From contig JAHEIW010000036.1 of NCBI GenBank assembly GCA_024639185.1, positions 1-34,701 on the forward strand: a stretch of 34,701 nt of DNA, written 5' to 3'. The notes below the pieces were generated by a model, which made no database searches, was not told the origin of the DNA, and was given only the letters and a program-made list of their open reading frames with translations. The stretch is from Deltaproteobacteria bacterium (GTDB lineage Bacteria; Desulfobacterota; Desulfobacteria; Desulfobacterales; JAHEIW01). Made by a program: the position numbers and the translations under genes. This document shows positions 16,724-25,447 of this stretch, in pieces. The first letter of the stretch is position 1. Each line of letters begins with the position of its first letter.

Positions 16724-16927
16724 ATGCGAATATTTATTGCTGCGATGTTGACTGCTGTTTTGATCTACGGATTTTTTGGTCTGGCCGAAGCCGGCGTGTT
16801 CACTGATATCATCACGCATTTTAAACAAAACGGCCTTAGGGGTCCGGGTCAGATTCCATTGCCGGCCTTTATGTTTCTGTTTGCCATCGGGGTCATCGGC
16901 TTTCTGGGTATTAGAAGAAAAGGATAG
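16724..16927 (+). CDS. Short PEP-CTERM-like exported peptide
   Basis: A 67-residue protein with an N-terminal signal peptide (to about AEA, residue 23) and a C-terminal sorting-like tail: PLPAFMFLFAIGVIGFLGI followed by RRKG. That is a proline motif, one hydrophobic helix and a basic cluster, the layout of PEP-CTERM/VPLPA-CTERM exosortase substrates. Only about 22 residues (GVFTDIITHFKQNGLRGPGQ region) lie between. The Pro motif is PLPA rather than PEP. The alternative is a plain two-TM mini-protein. No exosortase is in the window. A PilZ gene follows after nine bases, so they are probably co-transcribed. Confidence 0.6.
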   Translation: MRIFIAAMLTAVLIYGFFGLAEAGVFTDIITHFKQNGLRGPGQIPLPAFMFLFAIGVIGFLGIRRKG

Positions 16928-16936
16928 GGATCTTAC

Positions 16937-17314
16937 ATGGATCGCCTTAATCATCTGAAATCTAGAAAGGATGCAAGGCTGGTTTTTCGAAAAGACCAAA
17001 ATGTTGCTGTGCATTGTTTAACCGAAAAATGCAATTTTGATGGCCGCATCGAAAATGTGAGCTATTCAGGTATATTTATATCAACCGACCGGCAACTGCC
17101 GCGAGGGGAGGAAATAGCGATTTCCTTCACTTTTCCCGATTCCGGCAATAGGGTCAGGGCAACCGGCAAAGTAGCCAGAGTCACCCCTGCCGGTATCGGT
17201 ATCGAGATCCTGGTTTATTTTAAAGAAAAAGGCCGCCTGCCCGATACCCCGCTGACCGTTCCGAAAAAACAACCCAAGATCATTTTTTTAGACGGCTCAA
17301 CCCAGTCTAAATAG
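16937..17314 (+). CDS. PilZ-domain protein
   Basis: A 125-residue cytoplasmic protein with one PilZ domain, expected to bind cyclic di-GMP. The Arg-rich entry (RKDARLVFRKDQNV) supplies the RxxxR type motif, and NVSYSGIFIS is the D/NxSxxG motif about 35 residues later. A beta-barrel continues to ARVTPAGIGIEIL. There are no partner domains, so it acts as a stand-alone receptor. The basic C-terminal tail (KKQPKIIF) is not part of the domain. It lies nine bases after the exported peptide gene, which hints at surface or envelope regulation. Confidence 0.85.
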   Translation: MDRLNHLKSRKDARLVFRKDQNVAVHCLTEKCNFDGRIENVSYSGIFISTDRQLPRGEEIAISFTFPDSGNRVRATGKVARVTPAGIGIEILVYFKEKGRLPDTPLTVPKKQPKIIFLDGSTQSK

Positions 17315-17591
17315 CCCACCGGGAAAATTCGGCGCCTGTAAAGATTATCTCAAGCAATTATTCTCCGTCTGCTTTACGCCCCTTTTTATGTGCTCAATCT
17401 CCATGGAACACATGATCCGGGATAGCGCCCAAAACGCAATATCCATCAATGTATAACAATATCAAATTCTTAAGCCGAATAAAACAAAAAAGAACTTGTG
17501 AGATATCTAAAAACCCGCTAAACTATACAGATAAATGCCAGTTGATTTTTGGGTATTAGATTAATTACCGCTAACCATTACAAGGGTAGTC

Positions 17592-17921
17592 ATGGGTAGT
17601 TTTTTTTCATTTATCTTTTTCTTGCTGCTTCCGCTGGCCATCGGCATACTGACCATCTATTTATCAATCGAGCTTTTTGAGCATTTGAAAAAGTACCACC
17701 CGGCCACCTATCAGCAGATGTCCTTTAAGCGTCTCTTTGGAATGTCAAGCGAAAATGCTTTGTTCCACCTCATCAAGCCGCAGGAATTTTTTCGATTTCT
17801 GCTGGCGCCCGCCGATCTGCAGGACCATACCGTCAAAACGTTTAAACAAAGAATCAAGATCGGATTATTGGCCTTACTGGGGCTGATTGTAATTATCATG
17901 GTGCGGACCCTCCTTTTCTAA
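17592..17921 (+). CDS. Two-TM membrane protein of unknown function
   Basis: A 109-residue protein with a long N-terminal hydrophobic helix (FFSFIFFLLLPLAIGILTIYLS), a soluble 55-residue middle rich in aromatic residues (HLKKYHPATYQQMSFKRLFG, HLIKPQEFFRFLLAP) and a C-terminal helix (IGLLALLGLIVIIMV). Both termini would be on the same side of the membrane. AAGGGTAG precedes the ATG. The family is not recognised. It stands alone after a 277-base gap in which I see nothing. Confidence 0.7.
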   Translation: MGSFFSFIFFLLLPLAIGILTIYLSIELFEHLKKYHPATYQQMSFKRLFGMSSENALFHLIKPQEFFRFLLAPADLQDHTVKTFKQRIKIGLLALLGLIVIIMVRTLLF

Positions 17922-18037
17922 TTAACAGCGCCGTTTCAATCCCAAACCCGCATATAAATGCACGCCATTCTCTAAATGACAGGCTCGTCTCTGGAGTTTC
18001 TTTGCGCTGTCCTCTGGTAACTTGTGCATCCGTTTGA

Positions 18038-18060
18038 TATAATCTACCTACCGGTAGGTA
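18038..18060 (+). promoter_or_regulatory. TetR operator and -10 element
   Basis: TACCTACCGGTAGGTA (18045-18060) is a perfect 16-bp palindrome of the type bound by TetR-family repressors. TATAAT at 18038-18043 abuts it, so bound repressor would block the start of transcription. A -35 is not clear (tggtaa, 18015-18020). It lies 80 bases before the tetR-like gene and thus controls the whole efflux operon. Confidence 0.75.
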
Positions 18061-18139
18061 ATTTCCTTGACAAAGCCGAGTTTATTCCATAAACAGGGTT
18101 TTTGGCAAAAATCTGACCGGCACCCGAAAGTAGAATCGT

Positions 18140-18751
18140 ATGAAAAATAATAATGGGCCAAACGCAGAAACGCCAGATGCCCGGGAACGACTCCTGGACA
18201 CAGCCATTGGCATGTTCGCTCAAAAAGGGTATGCCGGTACATCCGTGCGCGAAATTGCGGAGCAGGCCGGTGTAAGCAAACCGGTGCTGTACTACTATTT
18301 TAAAAGCAAAGAAGGTCTTTTTCTGGCCATTTTGGAGATAGCCGAAAATTTACAACAGCAGATTCTGGCCGAGGTGTTGAAATCGCAGGGTACGGTAGTC
18401 GATCGACTCCTGTTGCTTTACCGGCGGGTGCATGAAGAAGTCGAAGCACACCAGAGCTTCTATACGATGATTCATGGTCTCATATTCGGGCCTCCTCAGG
18501 GAGCGCCCAACTATGACTTTTCGCGTTATCATCGCCATATGATTGACGTCATACGTAAAATATTTAATACGGGGCTTGCCGTCGGTGAGGTTAAAAAAAT
18601 CAATGCCGACGATGTTGCCTATCTGGTATTGAGTCTGATTGATTTTTGTCTGCACGTGGATCAGGTTCAGCCAGAGGTGTCAGATCCGCAGCGCGCCGAA
18701 CGACTGATACGGCTTGCGTTTCAAGGAATCGAACAAGGGACGGAAAATTAA
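18140..18751 (+). CDS. TetR-family repressor of the adjacent RND pump
   Basis: A 203-residue dimeric repressor. Residues ~14-60 are the TetR helix-turn-helix (ARERLLDTAIGMFAQKGYAG, VREIAEQAGVSKPVLYYYF). The remaining two thirds is the variable helical ligand-binding and dimer domain. It is the first gene of an operon with an RND adaptor and permease, one base from the next start, and has a palindrome in its own promoter, so autorepression relieved by an exported compound is the likely logic. The inducer is unknown. Confidence 0.9.
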   Translation: MKNNNGPNAETPDARERLLDTAIGMFAQKGYAGTSVREIAEQAGVSKPVLYYYFKSKEGLFLAILEIAENLQQQILAEVLKSQGTVVDRLLLLYRRVHEEVEAHQSFYTMIHGLIFGPPQGAPNYDFSRYHRHMIDVIRKIFNTGLAVGEVKKINADDVAYLVLSLIDFCLHVDQVQPEVSDPQRAERLIRLAFQGIEQGTEN

Positions 18752-19804
18752 ATGCAAACCAAATGTTTATGTTTGTGTCTGGCTGTGCTGTTGTGGGCCA
18801 GCTTTTTGACATCAGGTTGTGATGATAAAACCGGGCTCGCTAAAACCGGCGCCATAGCAGACCTGCCCCCGGCAATTCCGGTAACAATTATGGAAATCAA
18901 GGCGGAATCCATACGGGATATCATTTTTTTACCGGGCACAACTGAAGCCTGGCAGGATGTCAAGGTAGCCGCCGATACCGCCGGGCGTATCGAGTGGACC
19001 GGCCCGCGCGAGGGGGATCGTGTCAGGAAAAATGACCTGTTGATCAAAATCGATGTTTCCGCTCTTAAGGCTTCGCTCGATCATGCCGGGGCCCAGTATC
19101 GATTGGCCGATGATCTTTACCAGCGGCGGAAGCGCCTTTTCGAGCGCAAGATAATCGCCCAGGAGGAGCTGGATCAGAGCAAAACCCAGCGCACACTGGC
19201 AGCTACCGATCTTCAACAGATACAGGTCCGATATAACCATGGCTTTCCGCGCTCGCCAATAGACGGGATCATTAATCATGTATATGTGGATGCCGGTGAA
19301 TTTATCGACACCGGCAAACCGATCGCCGACATCATCAATATCGAACGCATTAAGATCAATGTTCACGTTCCGGAACTCGACGTCCGCTTTGTGCTGCAGG
19401 GCCAGAAAACACCGGTCAGGATCGATGCCTTTCCGGACCGGGCACTCAGCGGAACGGTGGATTTTGTGGCCTTTAAAGCCGACCCGGCCACCAAAACCTT
19501 TCTGGTGCGCACGGTAATCGAAAATCCATTTGGCGACATCCGTCCGGGAATGATCGCCAGAGTGGCGTTTGTGCGCCGTGTCGTTCCAGATGCGCTGCTG
19601 GCGCCGCTTTTTGCACTGGTGGACAAAGGTGGCGAACGGCTGGTCTTTATTGAAAAAGACGGCGTGGCGCAATCACGCACCGTTGGGATCGGCGTGATTG
19701 AAGGCGATCGTGTGCAAATCACCAGTGGCTTGAATCCCGGCGATCACCTGATTGTCAGGGGGCAGACCGAAGTCGAAGACGGCATGAAGGTGCGCGTGCA
19801 ATGA
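18752..19804 (+). CDS. RND efflux periplasmic adaptor (membrane fusion) lipoprotein
   Basis: A 350-residue adaptor that links the inner-membrane pump to an outer-membrane channel. It has a lipoprotein signal with lipobox LTSGC near residue 23. The first half-lipoyl part is RIEWTGPREGDRVRKNDLLIKID, a coiled-coil hairpin of about 60 residues follows (LYQRRKRLFERKIIAQEEL), then the second lipoyl half (GFPRSPIDGIINHVYVDAGE), a beta-barrel and the membrane-proximal domain ending QITSGLNPGDHLIVRGQ. The short hairpin suits a HAE1-like pump. Its stop overlaps the permease ATG. Confidence 0.92.
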   Translation: MQTKCLCLCLAVLLWASFLTSGCDDKTGLAKTGAIADLPPAIPVTIMEIKAESIRDIIFLPGTTEAWQDVKVAADTAGRIEWTGPREGDRVRKNDLLIKIDVSALKASLDHAGAQYRLADDLYQRRKRLFERKIIAQEELDQSKTQRTLAATDLQQIQVRYNHGFPRSPIDGIINHVYVDAGEFIDTGKPIADIINIERIKINVHVPELDVRFVLQGQKTPVRIDAFPDRALSGTVDFVAFKADPATKTFLVRTVIENPFGDIRPGMIARVAFVRRVVPDALLAPLFALVDKGGERLVFIEKDGVAQSRTVGIGVIEGDRVQITSGLNPGDHLIVRGQTEVEDGMKVRVQ

Positions 19805-22800
19805 TTCTCAATCAATATGCACTCAAACGCCAGATAACCGTGCTGGCACTGCTGGTAGTCATTGTGATTGCCGGACTTTACTGTTACGTCACATTGCCGC
19901 GTGAATCCTTTCCAGACATCACCATTCCGTACGTATTTGTAACCACCACCTATGAAGGCGTGGCACCGTCCGATATGGAAGAATTGATCACAATTCCCAT
20001 CGAGCGCAAGCTCAAGGGCATTGATGATGTTGAGGAAATCCGCTCTACCTCCGCCGAAGGCATTTCAACGGTGGCCATCAAATTTTTGCCCAAAGTCAAC
20101 CTGGACGATGCCTTACAGAAGGTGCGCGATAAGGTCGATCAGGCCGAAGGTGATTTACCGACCGACCTGCAGGATGATCCGACCATTAAGGAAGTCAATT
20201 TTTCAGACATGCCGGTCATCCGGGTGGTGCTATCGGGACCATTCAGCCTGAGGCGGCTGCAGAACCTGGCCGAAGACATGCAGGATCGCCTGGAGTCCAT
20301 CGCCGGGGTCCTGGAGGCACGTCTGACAGGCGGGCTGGAGCGCGAAATTCATGTGGAATTCGATCTGGATCGCGTGCGAGCCTATAACGTGCCTTTTTCC
20401 AGCATCGTCGGGTCGGTCAATAACAGCAATGTGAACATGCCCGGCGGCAGCATGGATATCGGCGAAGGTAAATACCTGGTGCGCGTGCCGGAGGACTTTG
20501 AGCATCCCTCGGAAATATTTTCGATCGTGGCCTTCGTGCGGGATGGCAAACCGGTTTATCTGCGGGATGTTGCCACCATTAAAGACGCTTACAAAGATCC
20601 GCTGACCCGCTCGCGCATCAATGGTAAAAACAGTGTCACCATCGGTGTTCTCAAACGCAGCGGTGAAAACATCGTGCGCGTTACTGAAGAGGTCAAGCAG
20701 GTTGTCAACGATATGCGGCCCGAGTTGCCGCAGACCCTTCAAATTGACCTGACAGCCGATCAATCCAATGACGTGCGGCTGCTGGTGGCAGATCTGGAAA
20801 ACAACATTATCTCCGGACTGATTCTGGTGCTGGCGGTTATTTTCTTTTTCATTGGCGGGCAGTCGGCTATCTTTGTAGCCCTGGCCATCCCCTATTCGAT
20901 GTTCATCACCTTTGCGCTGCTGACCGGATTCGATGTCACTTTAAATATGGTGGTGCTGTTTTCCTTGATTCTGGCCCTGGGCATGCTGGTGGACAACGGC
21001 ATCGTTATCGTCGAAAATATTTACCGCCACATGCAACAGGGCAAATCTCGCTCCGAGGCTGCTGCCGCTGCAACCGACCAGGTCGCCTGGCCGGTGATCA
21101 CGTCCACCCTGACCACCCTGGCGGCCTTTTCGCCCATGCTGTTCTGGCCGGGAATTATGGGTGAGTTCATGGGATATTTACCCATGACGCTAATTATGGC
21201 CCTGAGTGCTTCGCTGTTTGTGGCTCTGGTAATCAATCCGGTGCTGTCGGTTCGCTATCAAAAGATCAAAGTTCAAAAACCGGCCAAAAATCCCAGAGCC
21301 CGCGACCCGGTGGTCAAACAGGTTTATCTGATGCTGCTCAAATGGTCGCTGCGATATCGCTGGGTGGTTATCCTTTCGGCCATTGTTCTGCTGATCGGCG
21401 CCACGCTGGCCTTTGTCTTATTCGGCAAGGGCACGGAGTTTTTCCCGGAAACAGAACCGCGCCGCGCCTACGTCAATATCAAAATGCCGGAAGGCACCAA
21501 TCTGGAGGCCTCTGATCGACTGGTGGCCCAGATCGAGAAAATTGTGGCCGAATATGAAGATATCCGTTATGTCATTTCCAATATCGGGGCCCTGGGTGGT
21601 GACCCTTTTTCCCAGGGCGGCACCGGCACCCATATCAGCCGGGTAGTTCTGGACTTTAAGGATTTCCACGACCGCGACCGGCCGTCATCAGAAATTGTCA
21701 AAGAAGTCCGGCAACGGATTTTAGGTGCCATCCATGGAGCAGATGTACAGGTGGAAAAAGAAGAAGAAGGCCCACCCACCGGTCCGCCGATCAACATTGA
21801 AATTTTCGGCGACGATATTTTGATGCTCGGTGAGCTGGCCGCCCGTGCCCGCAAAGCCGTCAAAGACATTCCCGGACTGGTGGATTTAAAAGATAATTTT
21901 GTCAAAGGCAAACCGGAAATCCGCGTGCGGGTCGATAAAGAAAAAGCAGCCCTGATGGGGCTGGACACTTACACCATTGCCTATACGGTAAAATCAGCCA
22001 TCAACGGGGTTAAAGCCGGTGTTTACCGCGAGGGCAAAGATGAATATGATATTCTCGCGCGTCTGCCCAAACGTGACCGCCAGTCTATTAAGAGTCTCAA
22101 GCGCATTACGGTTTCCGGCCCACAGGGCGAGCCGGTCCCGTTAACCAGTCTGGCCGACGTGAAGCTGGGCAGCGGTATTGGCGCAATTATGCGACTGGAC
22201 CAGAAAAGAGTGGTTACCATATCCGGTGATGTATCGGGGCGTTTGGCCAATGATGTAATCAAGGATATCGATGCGCGCCTGATACAGCAGATCGACTGGC
22301 CCAGAGGCTACCGCTACCAGTTTACCGGTGAACAGGAGGAGCAGGCTAAAGCCCAGGCCTTTTTGAGCAAGGCTTTTTTTGCCTGCATTGCCCTTATTTT
22401 GCTGATTCTGTTAACCCAGTTTAACTCCCTGATCACCCCTTTGATCATTCTGGCGTCGGTGGTGTTTTCCCTGATCGGCGTCTTCTTAGGCCTGCTGATT
22501 ACCGGCACTGCTTTTGGGATCATCATGACCGGCATTGGCGTCATTAGCCTGGCGGGCGTGGTGGTCAACAACGCCATCGTATTGATTGACTACATCAACC
22601 AGTTGATGGATAAAGGCCTGTCTTCAACCGAAGCCCTGTTGCGGGCCGGCGCCGTGCGCTTTCGTCCGGTAATGCTGACCGCCATCACGACCATCCTGGG
22701 TCTGCTGCCCATGGCCACCGGCGTCAGCTTTGATTTTCGCAAAATGGCATTTGATATCGGCGGTGAATCCTCCCAGTGGTGGGGCCCCATGGCCGTGGCA

Positions 22801-22899
22801 GTCATATTCGGTTTGGGATTTGCCACCCTGTTGACGTTGATTCTGGTGCCGGTGCTGTGCTCACTGGCGCACAGCTTCCGCAAGCAGCGACCGGCATAA
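19801..22899 (+). CDS. RND-family efflux permease, HAE1-like
   Basis: A 1032-residue proton-driven pump of the inner membrane. Twelve TM helices are in the usual 1+5 / 1+5 order with two large periplasmic loops: TM1 VLALLVVIVIAGLYCYVTLP, then loop one to about residue 330. The TM4 segment SLILALGMLVDNGIVIVENI carries the Asp of the proton relay, and the late repeat is GVISLAGVVVNNAIVLIDYI. Length is normal. It overlaps the adaptor by four bases (ATGA). No outer-membrane factor gene is in the window, so a TolC-type channel must come from elsewhere. Substrates cannot be predicted beyond hydrophobic or amphiphilic compounds. Confidence 0.95.
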   Translation: MILNQYALKRQITVLALLVVIVIAGLYCYVTLPRESFPDITIPYVFVTTTYEGVAPSDMEELITIPIERKLKGIDDVEEIRSTSAEGISTVAIKFLPKVNLDDALQKVRDKVDQAEGDLPTDLQDDPTIKEVNFSDMPVIRVVLSGPFSLRRLQNLAEDMQDRLESIAGVLEARLTGGLEREIHVEFDLDRVRAYNVPFSSIVGSVNNSNVNMPGGSMDIGEGKYLVRVPEDFEHPSEIFSIVAFVRDGKPVYLRDVATIKDAYKDPLTRSRINGKNSVTIGVLKRSGENIVRVTEEVKQVVNDMRPELPQTLQIDLTADQSNDVRLLVADLENNIISGLILVLAVIFFFIGGQSAIFVALAIPYSMFITFALLTGFDVTLNMVVLFSLILALGMLVDNGIVIVENIYRHMQQGKSRSEAAAAATDQVAWPVITSTLTTLAAFSPMLFWPGIMGEFMGYLPMTLIMALSASLFVALVINPVLSVRYQKIKVQKPAKNPRARDPVVKQVYLMLLKWSLRYRWVVILSAIVLLIGATLAFVLFGKGTEFFPETEPRRAYVNIKMPEGTNLEASDRLVAQIEKIVAEYEDIRYVISNIGALGGDPFSQGGTGTHISRVVLDFKDFHDRDRPSSEIVKEVRQRILGAIHGADVQVEKEEEGPPTGPPINIEIFGDDILMLGELAARARKAVKDIPGLVDLKDNFVKGKPEIRVRVDKEKAALMGLDTYTIAYTVKSAINGVKAGVYREGKDEYDILARLPKRDRQSIKSLKRITVSGPQGEPVPLTSLADVKLGSGIGAIMRLDQKRVVTISGDVSGRLANDVIKDIDARLIQQIDWPRGYRYQFTGEQEEQAKAQAFLSKAFFACIALILLILLTQFNSLITPLIILASVVFSLIGVFLGLLITGTAFGIIMTGIGVISLAGVVVNNAIVLIDYINQLMDKGLSSTEALLRAGAVRFRPVMLTAITTILGLLPMATGVSFDFRKMAFDIGGESSQWWGPMAVAVIFGLGFATLLTLILVPVLCSLAHSFRKQRPA

Positions 22900-22900
22900 A

Positions 22901-22975
22901 ACAGAGGACCCGTCTTTGCATTGTCATGCTAGCCGCGACAGGTGCCGCGGCAGGCAAGAGGACAGAAAACAGACG
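22901..22975. repeat. Inverted repeat arm A (partner at 24241-24314)
   Basis: acagaggacccgtctttgc, attgtcatgct and ccgcggcaggcaagaggacag are, reverse-complemented, the sequence at 24241-24314. The two arms face each other about 1.3 kb apart and flank a hemerythrin remnant and the SPOR gene. Confidence 0.7.
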
Positions 22976-23008
22976 CCAGAGGCAAAAGAAAAACGAAAAG
23001 AGGATGCT

Positions 23009-23108
23009 ATGGCACTGGAATGGGATTCAAATTATGAACTTTTTGACAGACTGGTTTGTGGGCCATACGGTTTATGAAGATCAGAAGTTATTTCAAAAAA
23101 TTGTTTGA
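23009..23108 (+). pseudogene. Possible bacteriohemerythrin remnant
   Basis: AGGATGCT precedes ATG 23009, which opens MALEWDSNYE, a typical bacteriohemerythrin start. From about 23034 the next frame reads NFLTDWFVGHTVYEDQKLF then stops, like the family's C-terminal FLxDWxxxHxxxED segment. The central ~90 residues, with most iron ligands, are gone. I infer an internal deletion. The evidence is short matches only. The rest of 22976-23337 holds low-complexity repeat (actcgcgacgcgtgacc) and no gene. Confidence 0.4.
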
Positions 23109-23337
23109 CCAAATCTAGTATCTGAATATAGCAGCGTTTTTTCAAAACACGGTCTAATCTTGGGCTGCTGGCTAATGGCAACCGAAGGACAGAACTCGCG
23201 ACGCGTGACCTGAGACTCGCAACCCGAGATGCAAATACAATTTGACCGGTGGGGCTCCAATAGGATATAACATCAAGGATCGATGCGGGTATCAACGGCG
23301 CCGCATATGTTAAATACCCAATAAAAGAAGTGAACCA

Positions 23338-24222
23338 ATGAAAAGAAAAAGCGTATTTGTGTCGATCGCCGTAATCCTGATTCTTATGGCCGCTTACATC
23401 ATCTGGCACTACAGCCCGCTTCGCCACCTAACCCAATCTGGCTCTGGATCCGAGCAAACGTTAACTGCCACCGCTAAGAACAGCAGCCGGCCGGTAATCG
23501 TCACCAAAAAAATCCTTCCCGAACCGAAAAATTCGCAACAGACAGAAGATCTGCCCCGGCCGCTGGTCGTGCTGAAAAAAATTAGGCCCGAGAAACCACT
23601 TGAGCCGGTTCAACCGCAGGTGGAAGTCGAGATCCCGGCCGTTGCCGAGAAAAAGACCGCCCCGATAACGCCCGCGGTTTCGCCGCCGGCCACAATAGCC
23701 CGGCAACAACCCGCAACGGCCGAAAAACCGGTCGAGCCGCCACCACCTGCTAAAAAGGTCGCGGTGCTGCAGCCGGACGCCTACCATCCCTATTCGATCA
23801 TGTTGTCCAGCTGCCGCTTACCCCAGAGTGCCCGTAAAATCGTATTGGATTATCAAAAGACCGGCTTAAGGCCCTATATCGTCAAAGTCAAATTTAAAAA
23901 CGGCGATGAATGGTTGCGTGTTTTGGCAGGACACTATCAGACCCGTCGGGAGGCCATTCAGGTCAAAAAGGACCAACAGCTTTCAAGCGCTATTGTCAAG
24001 CGCACCCCATATACCAACCTGATCGGCACCTATGCATCCCTGGATAAAATGCAGGCTGACCTGCAACAGATCAAAAAAATGGGGTATTCGCCCTATTTTA
24101 TCAAAACACCGGCAGGTCAGTTGAAATTGCTCGTCGGTGCATTCGTTACCGAAGCAGGGGCTCAAAACCAGCAGGCGGAATTGCAGGCCAGAGGTATCCA
24201 AAACACAACCGTCATCCGCTAA
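23338..24222 (+). CDS. Membrane-anchored SPOR-domain protein
   Basis: A 294-residue protein: an N-terminal anchor (KSVFVSIAVILILMAAYIIWH, broken by polar ends), a Pro/Lys/Glu-rich periplasmic linker of about 110 residues, and two SPOR-like repeats at about 145-215 (PYSIMLSSCRLPQSARK, EWLRVLAGHYQTRREA) and 215-294 (IGTYASLDKMQADLQQI, LKLLVGAFVTEAGAQ). SPOR domains bind denuded glycan strands at the division septum, so a cell-division or envelope role is likely. GAAGTGA precedes the ATG. It sits alone between inverted repeat arms, which may mean recent insertion. Confidence 0.8.
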   Translation: MKRKSVFVSIAVILILMAAYIIWHYSPLRHLTQSGSGSEQTLTATAKNSSRPVIVTKKILPEPKNSQQTEDLPRPLVVLKKIRPEKPLEPVQPQVEVEIPAVAEKKTAPITPAVSPPATIARQQPATAEKPVEPPPPAKKVAVLQPDAYHPYSIMLSSCRLPQSARKIVLDYQKTGLRPYIVKVKFKNGDEWLRVLAGHYQTRREAIQVKKDQQLSSAIVKRTPYTNLIGTYASLDKMQADLQQIKKMGYSPYFIKTPAGQLKLLVGAFVTEAGAQNQQAELQARGIQNTTVIR

Positions 24223-24240
24223 ACCGATCGTTAAACCGGT

Positions 24241-24314
24241 CTGTCCTCTGTCTTCTGTCCTCTGTCTTCTGCTTGCCGCGGCGCAGCATGACAATGCGAA
24301 GACGGGTCCTCTGT
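24241..24314. repeat. Inverted repeat arm B with ctctgtcttctg run
   Basis: ctgtcctctgtcttctgtcc is an approximate short tandem repeat, followed by cttgccgcggcgcagcatgac and gacgggtcctctgt. It is the reverse complement of 22901-22975 with small differences. Confidence 0.7.
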
Positions 24315-24412
24315 CCTCCAGCCATTTTCCGCTTCACGGTTGATTTGCAACTCAGAAGGATTACATTTAAAGGTCTTAAATAAAACCATTATCACTGGCG
24401 GAGATTAGCCAA

Positions 24413-25108
24413 ATGGCCGACATATTAGTCATTTCAGCACATCCGGATGATGAGACCCTTTTTTGCGGCGGCACCCTGGCCCGATACGCCCGGCAGGGTC
24501 ACGTGATATACATCCTGGAAACCACACGCGGTGAAGGCGGTGAGGCCGGTGAGCCGCCGCTGACGACGCGCGAGAATCTGGCCGCCTTCCGAGAGCAGGA
24601 GGTGCGTGAGGCCGCCCGCATTTTGGGTGCCCACGATATTTTTTTTCTGCCCTACGTTGACCCTTACATGGAAATCAACGGCATTGCGCGTCGCATCGAC
24701 GTCCCCTTACAGGAGTTTGCCGCAGCCATCGACAAATATGTGCGCAAAATCGGGCCGGATCTGATTATCACTCATGGCTCGAATGGTGAATACGGTCACC
24801 CCCAGCACATCTACACCCACCGGGCCACCCGTTTGGCACTTGGCGACGGCCACACGCAAACCGCGTTGATGACCTGGTCGGCCTGGCATACGCCATGTGA
24901 TCGCGAGCGTGTTTTAAACCCGGATGATCAGGCCGATATCGTCAATGATATCAGTGCCTGGCATGACATCAAGGTCGCTGCCGCCCTTTGTCATAAAAGC
25001 CAGCATGCCATGTTTTTGCGCAATTCCGGTGCGCCTTCGGTCGCGGACATGGTCTGGAAGACCGAAGCCTTTCACATCTGGCAGGGCCCGCTACCGGCGC
25101 ATTTGTAA
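24413..25108 (+). CDS. PIG-L/LmbE-family deacetylase
   Basis: A 231-residue zinc-dependent N-acetyl hydrolase of the family acting on GlcNAc-type substrates (GlcNAc-PI, mycothiol, bacillithiol precursors and others). H10, D12 and D13 in the SAHPDDE motif are the metal and catalytic residues, and HGSNGEYGHPQH (121-132) supplies the third zinc ligand. The fold is complete and soluble. The substrate is unknown; no BshA/BshC-type gene is adjacent, so a bacillithiol link cannot be claimed. The start at 24413 follows GGCGGAGATTAGCCAA. Confidence 0.88.
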   Translation: MADILVISAHPDDETLFCGGTLARYARQGHVIYILETTRGEGGEAGEPPLTTRENLAAFREQEVREAARILGAHDIFFLPYVDPYMEINGIARRIDVPLQEFAAAIDKYVRKIGPDLIITHGSNGEYGHPQHIYTHRATRLALGDGHTQTALMTWSAWHTPCDRERVLNPDDQADIVNDISAWHDIKVAAALCHKSQHAMFLRNSGAPSVADMVWKTEAFHIWQGPLPAHL

Positions 25109-25178
25109 AACCGCCGCATGCCGTTTTTCACCTGCCCTGCTTTCCCTCAAGAAGTTAGTTTGAATACCGATAATAGAT

Positions 25179-25447
25179 TTAGCGTTCTTCGGTTGAGCCC
25201 ACGGCCTGTTTTCCCGTTTGATTTAATCTGAAATTGATATCCAGACCCCGGTCGGGATGAAATTCACCGCTGATCCGTCCCGATCGTCCGTTCATCTGTT
25301 GACGCAGCTCATCCAGAAAGATCTTTTTTTGCTATCGGTTGATGTTGCCACCGCCGCCATGGCTGCCTGCCTGTTCGTCAGCGCCGCCTGTAAAATCGCT
25401 CAGAAATGCTCCCGGGCCTCACGCGAACACCCGCTAAAATTTGCCAT
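25179..25447 (-). pseudogene. Hidden ~89-residue protein gene with in-frame TGA and an A7 frameshift
   Basis: From ATG 25447 the minus strand reads MANFSGCSREAREHF, a TGA (25402-25400), then AILQAALTNRQAAMAAVATS to a run of seven A (25324-25330). One extra A there gives a continuous protein-like sequence: KKKIFLDELRQQMNGRSGR, ISGEFHPDRGLDINFRLNQT, then GKQAVGSTEER and TAA at 25179. The family is not recognised. An imperfect hairpin, loop acgaa, starts 15 bases after the TGA. It may be a damaged gene, a TGG-to-TGA change, or a recoded selenocysteine gene. Both breaks could be sequence errors. The ATG overlaps the stop of the weak minus frame upstream. Confidence 0.5.

Noticed and set aside
18929-19672. 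247-residue minus-strand frame inside the RND adaptor
   Set aside because: It is antisense to a complete adaptor with lipobox and lipoyl halves.
3278-19804. Reassigned genetic code (UGA = Trp or Gly)
   Set aside because: Several intact genes end in TGA at their natural family ends, including ATGA overlaps at 3275-3278 and 19801-19804.
24241-24275. CRISPR-like or tandem repeat array
   Set aside because: ctctgtcttctg units are short, contiguous and without spacers, and occur at several places as low-complexity sequence.
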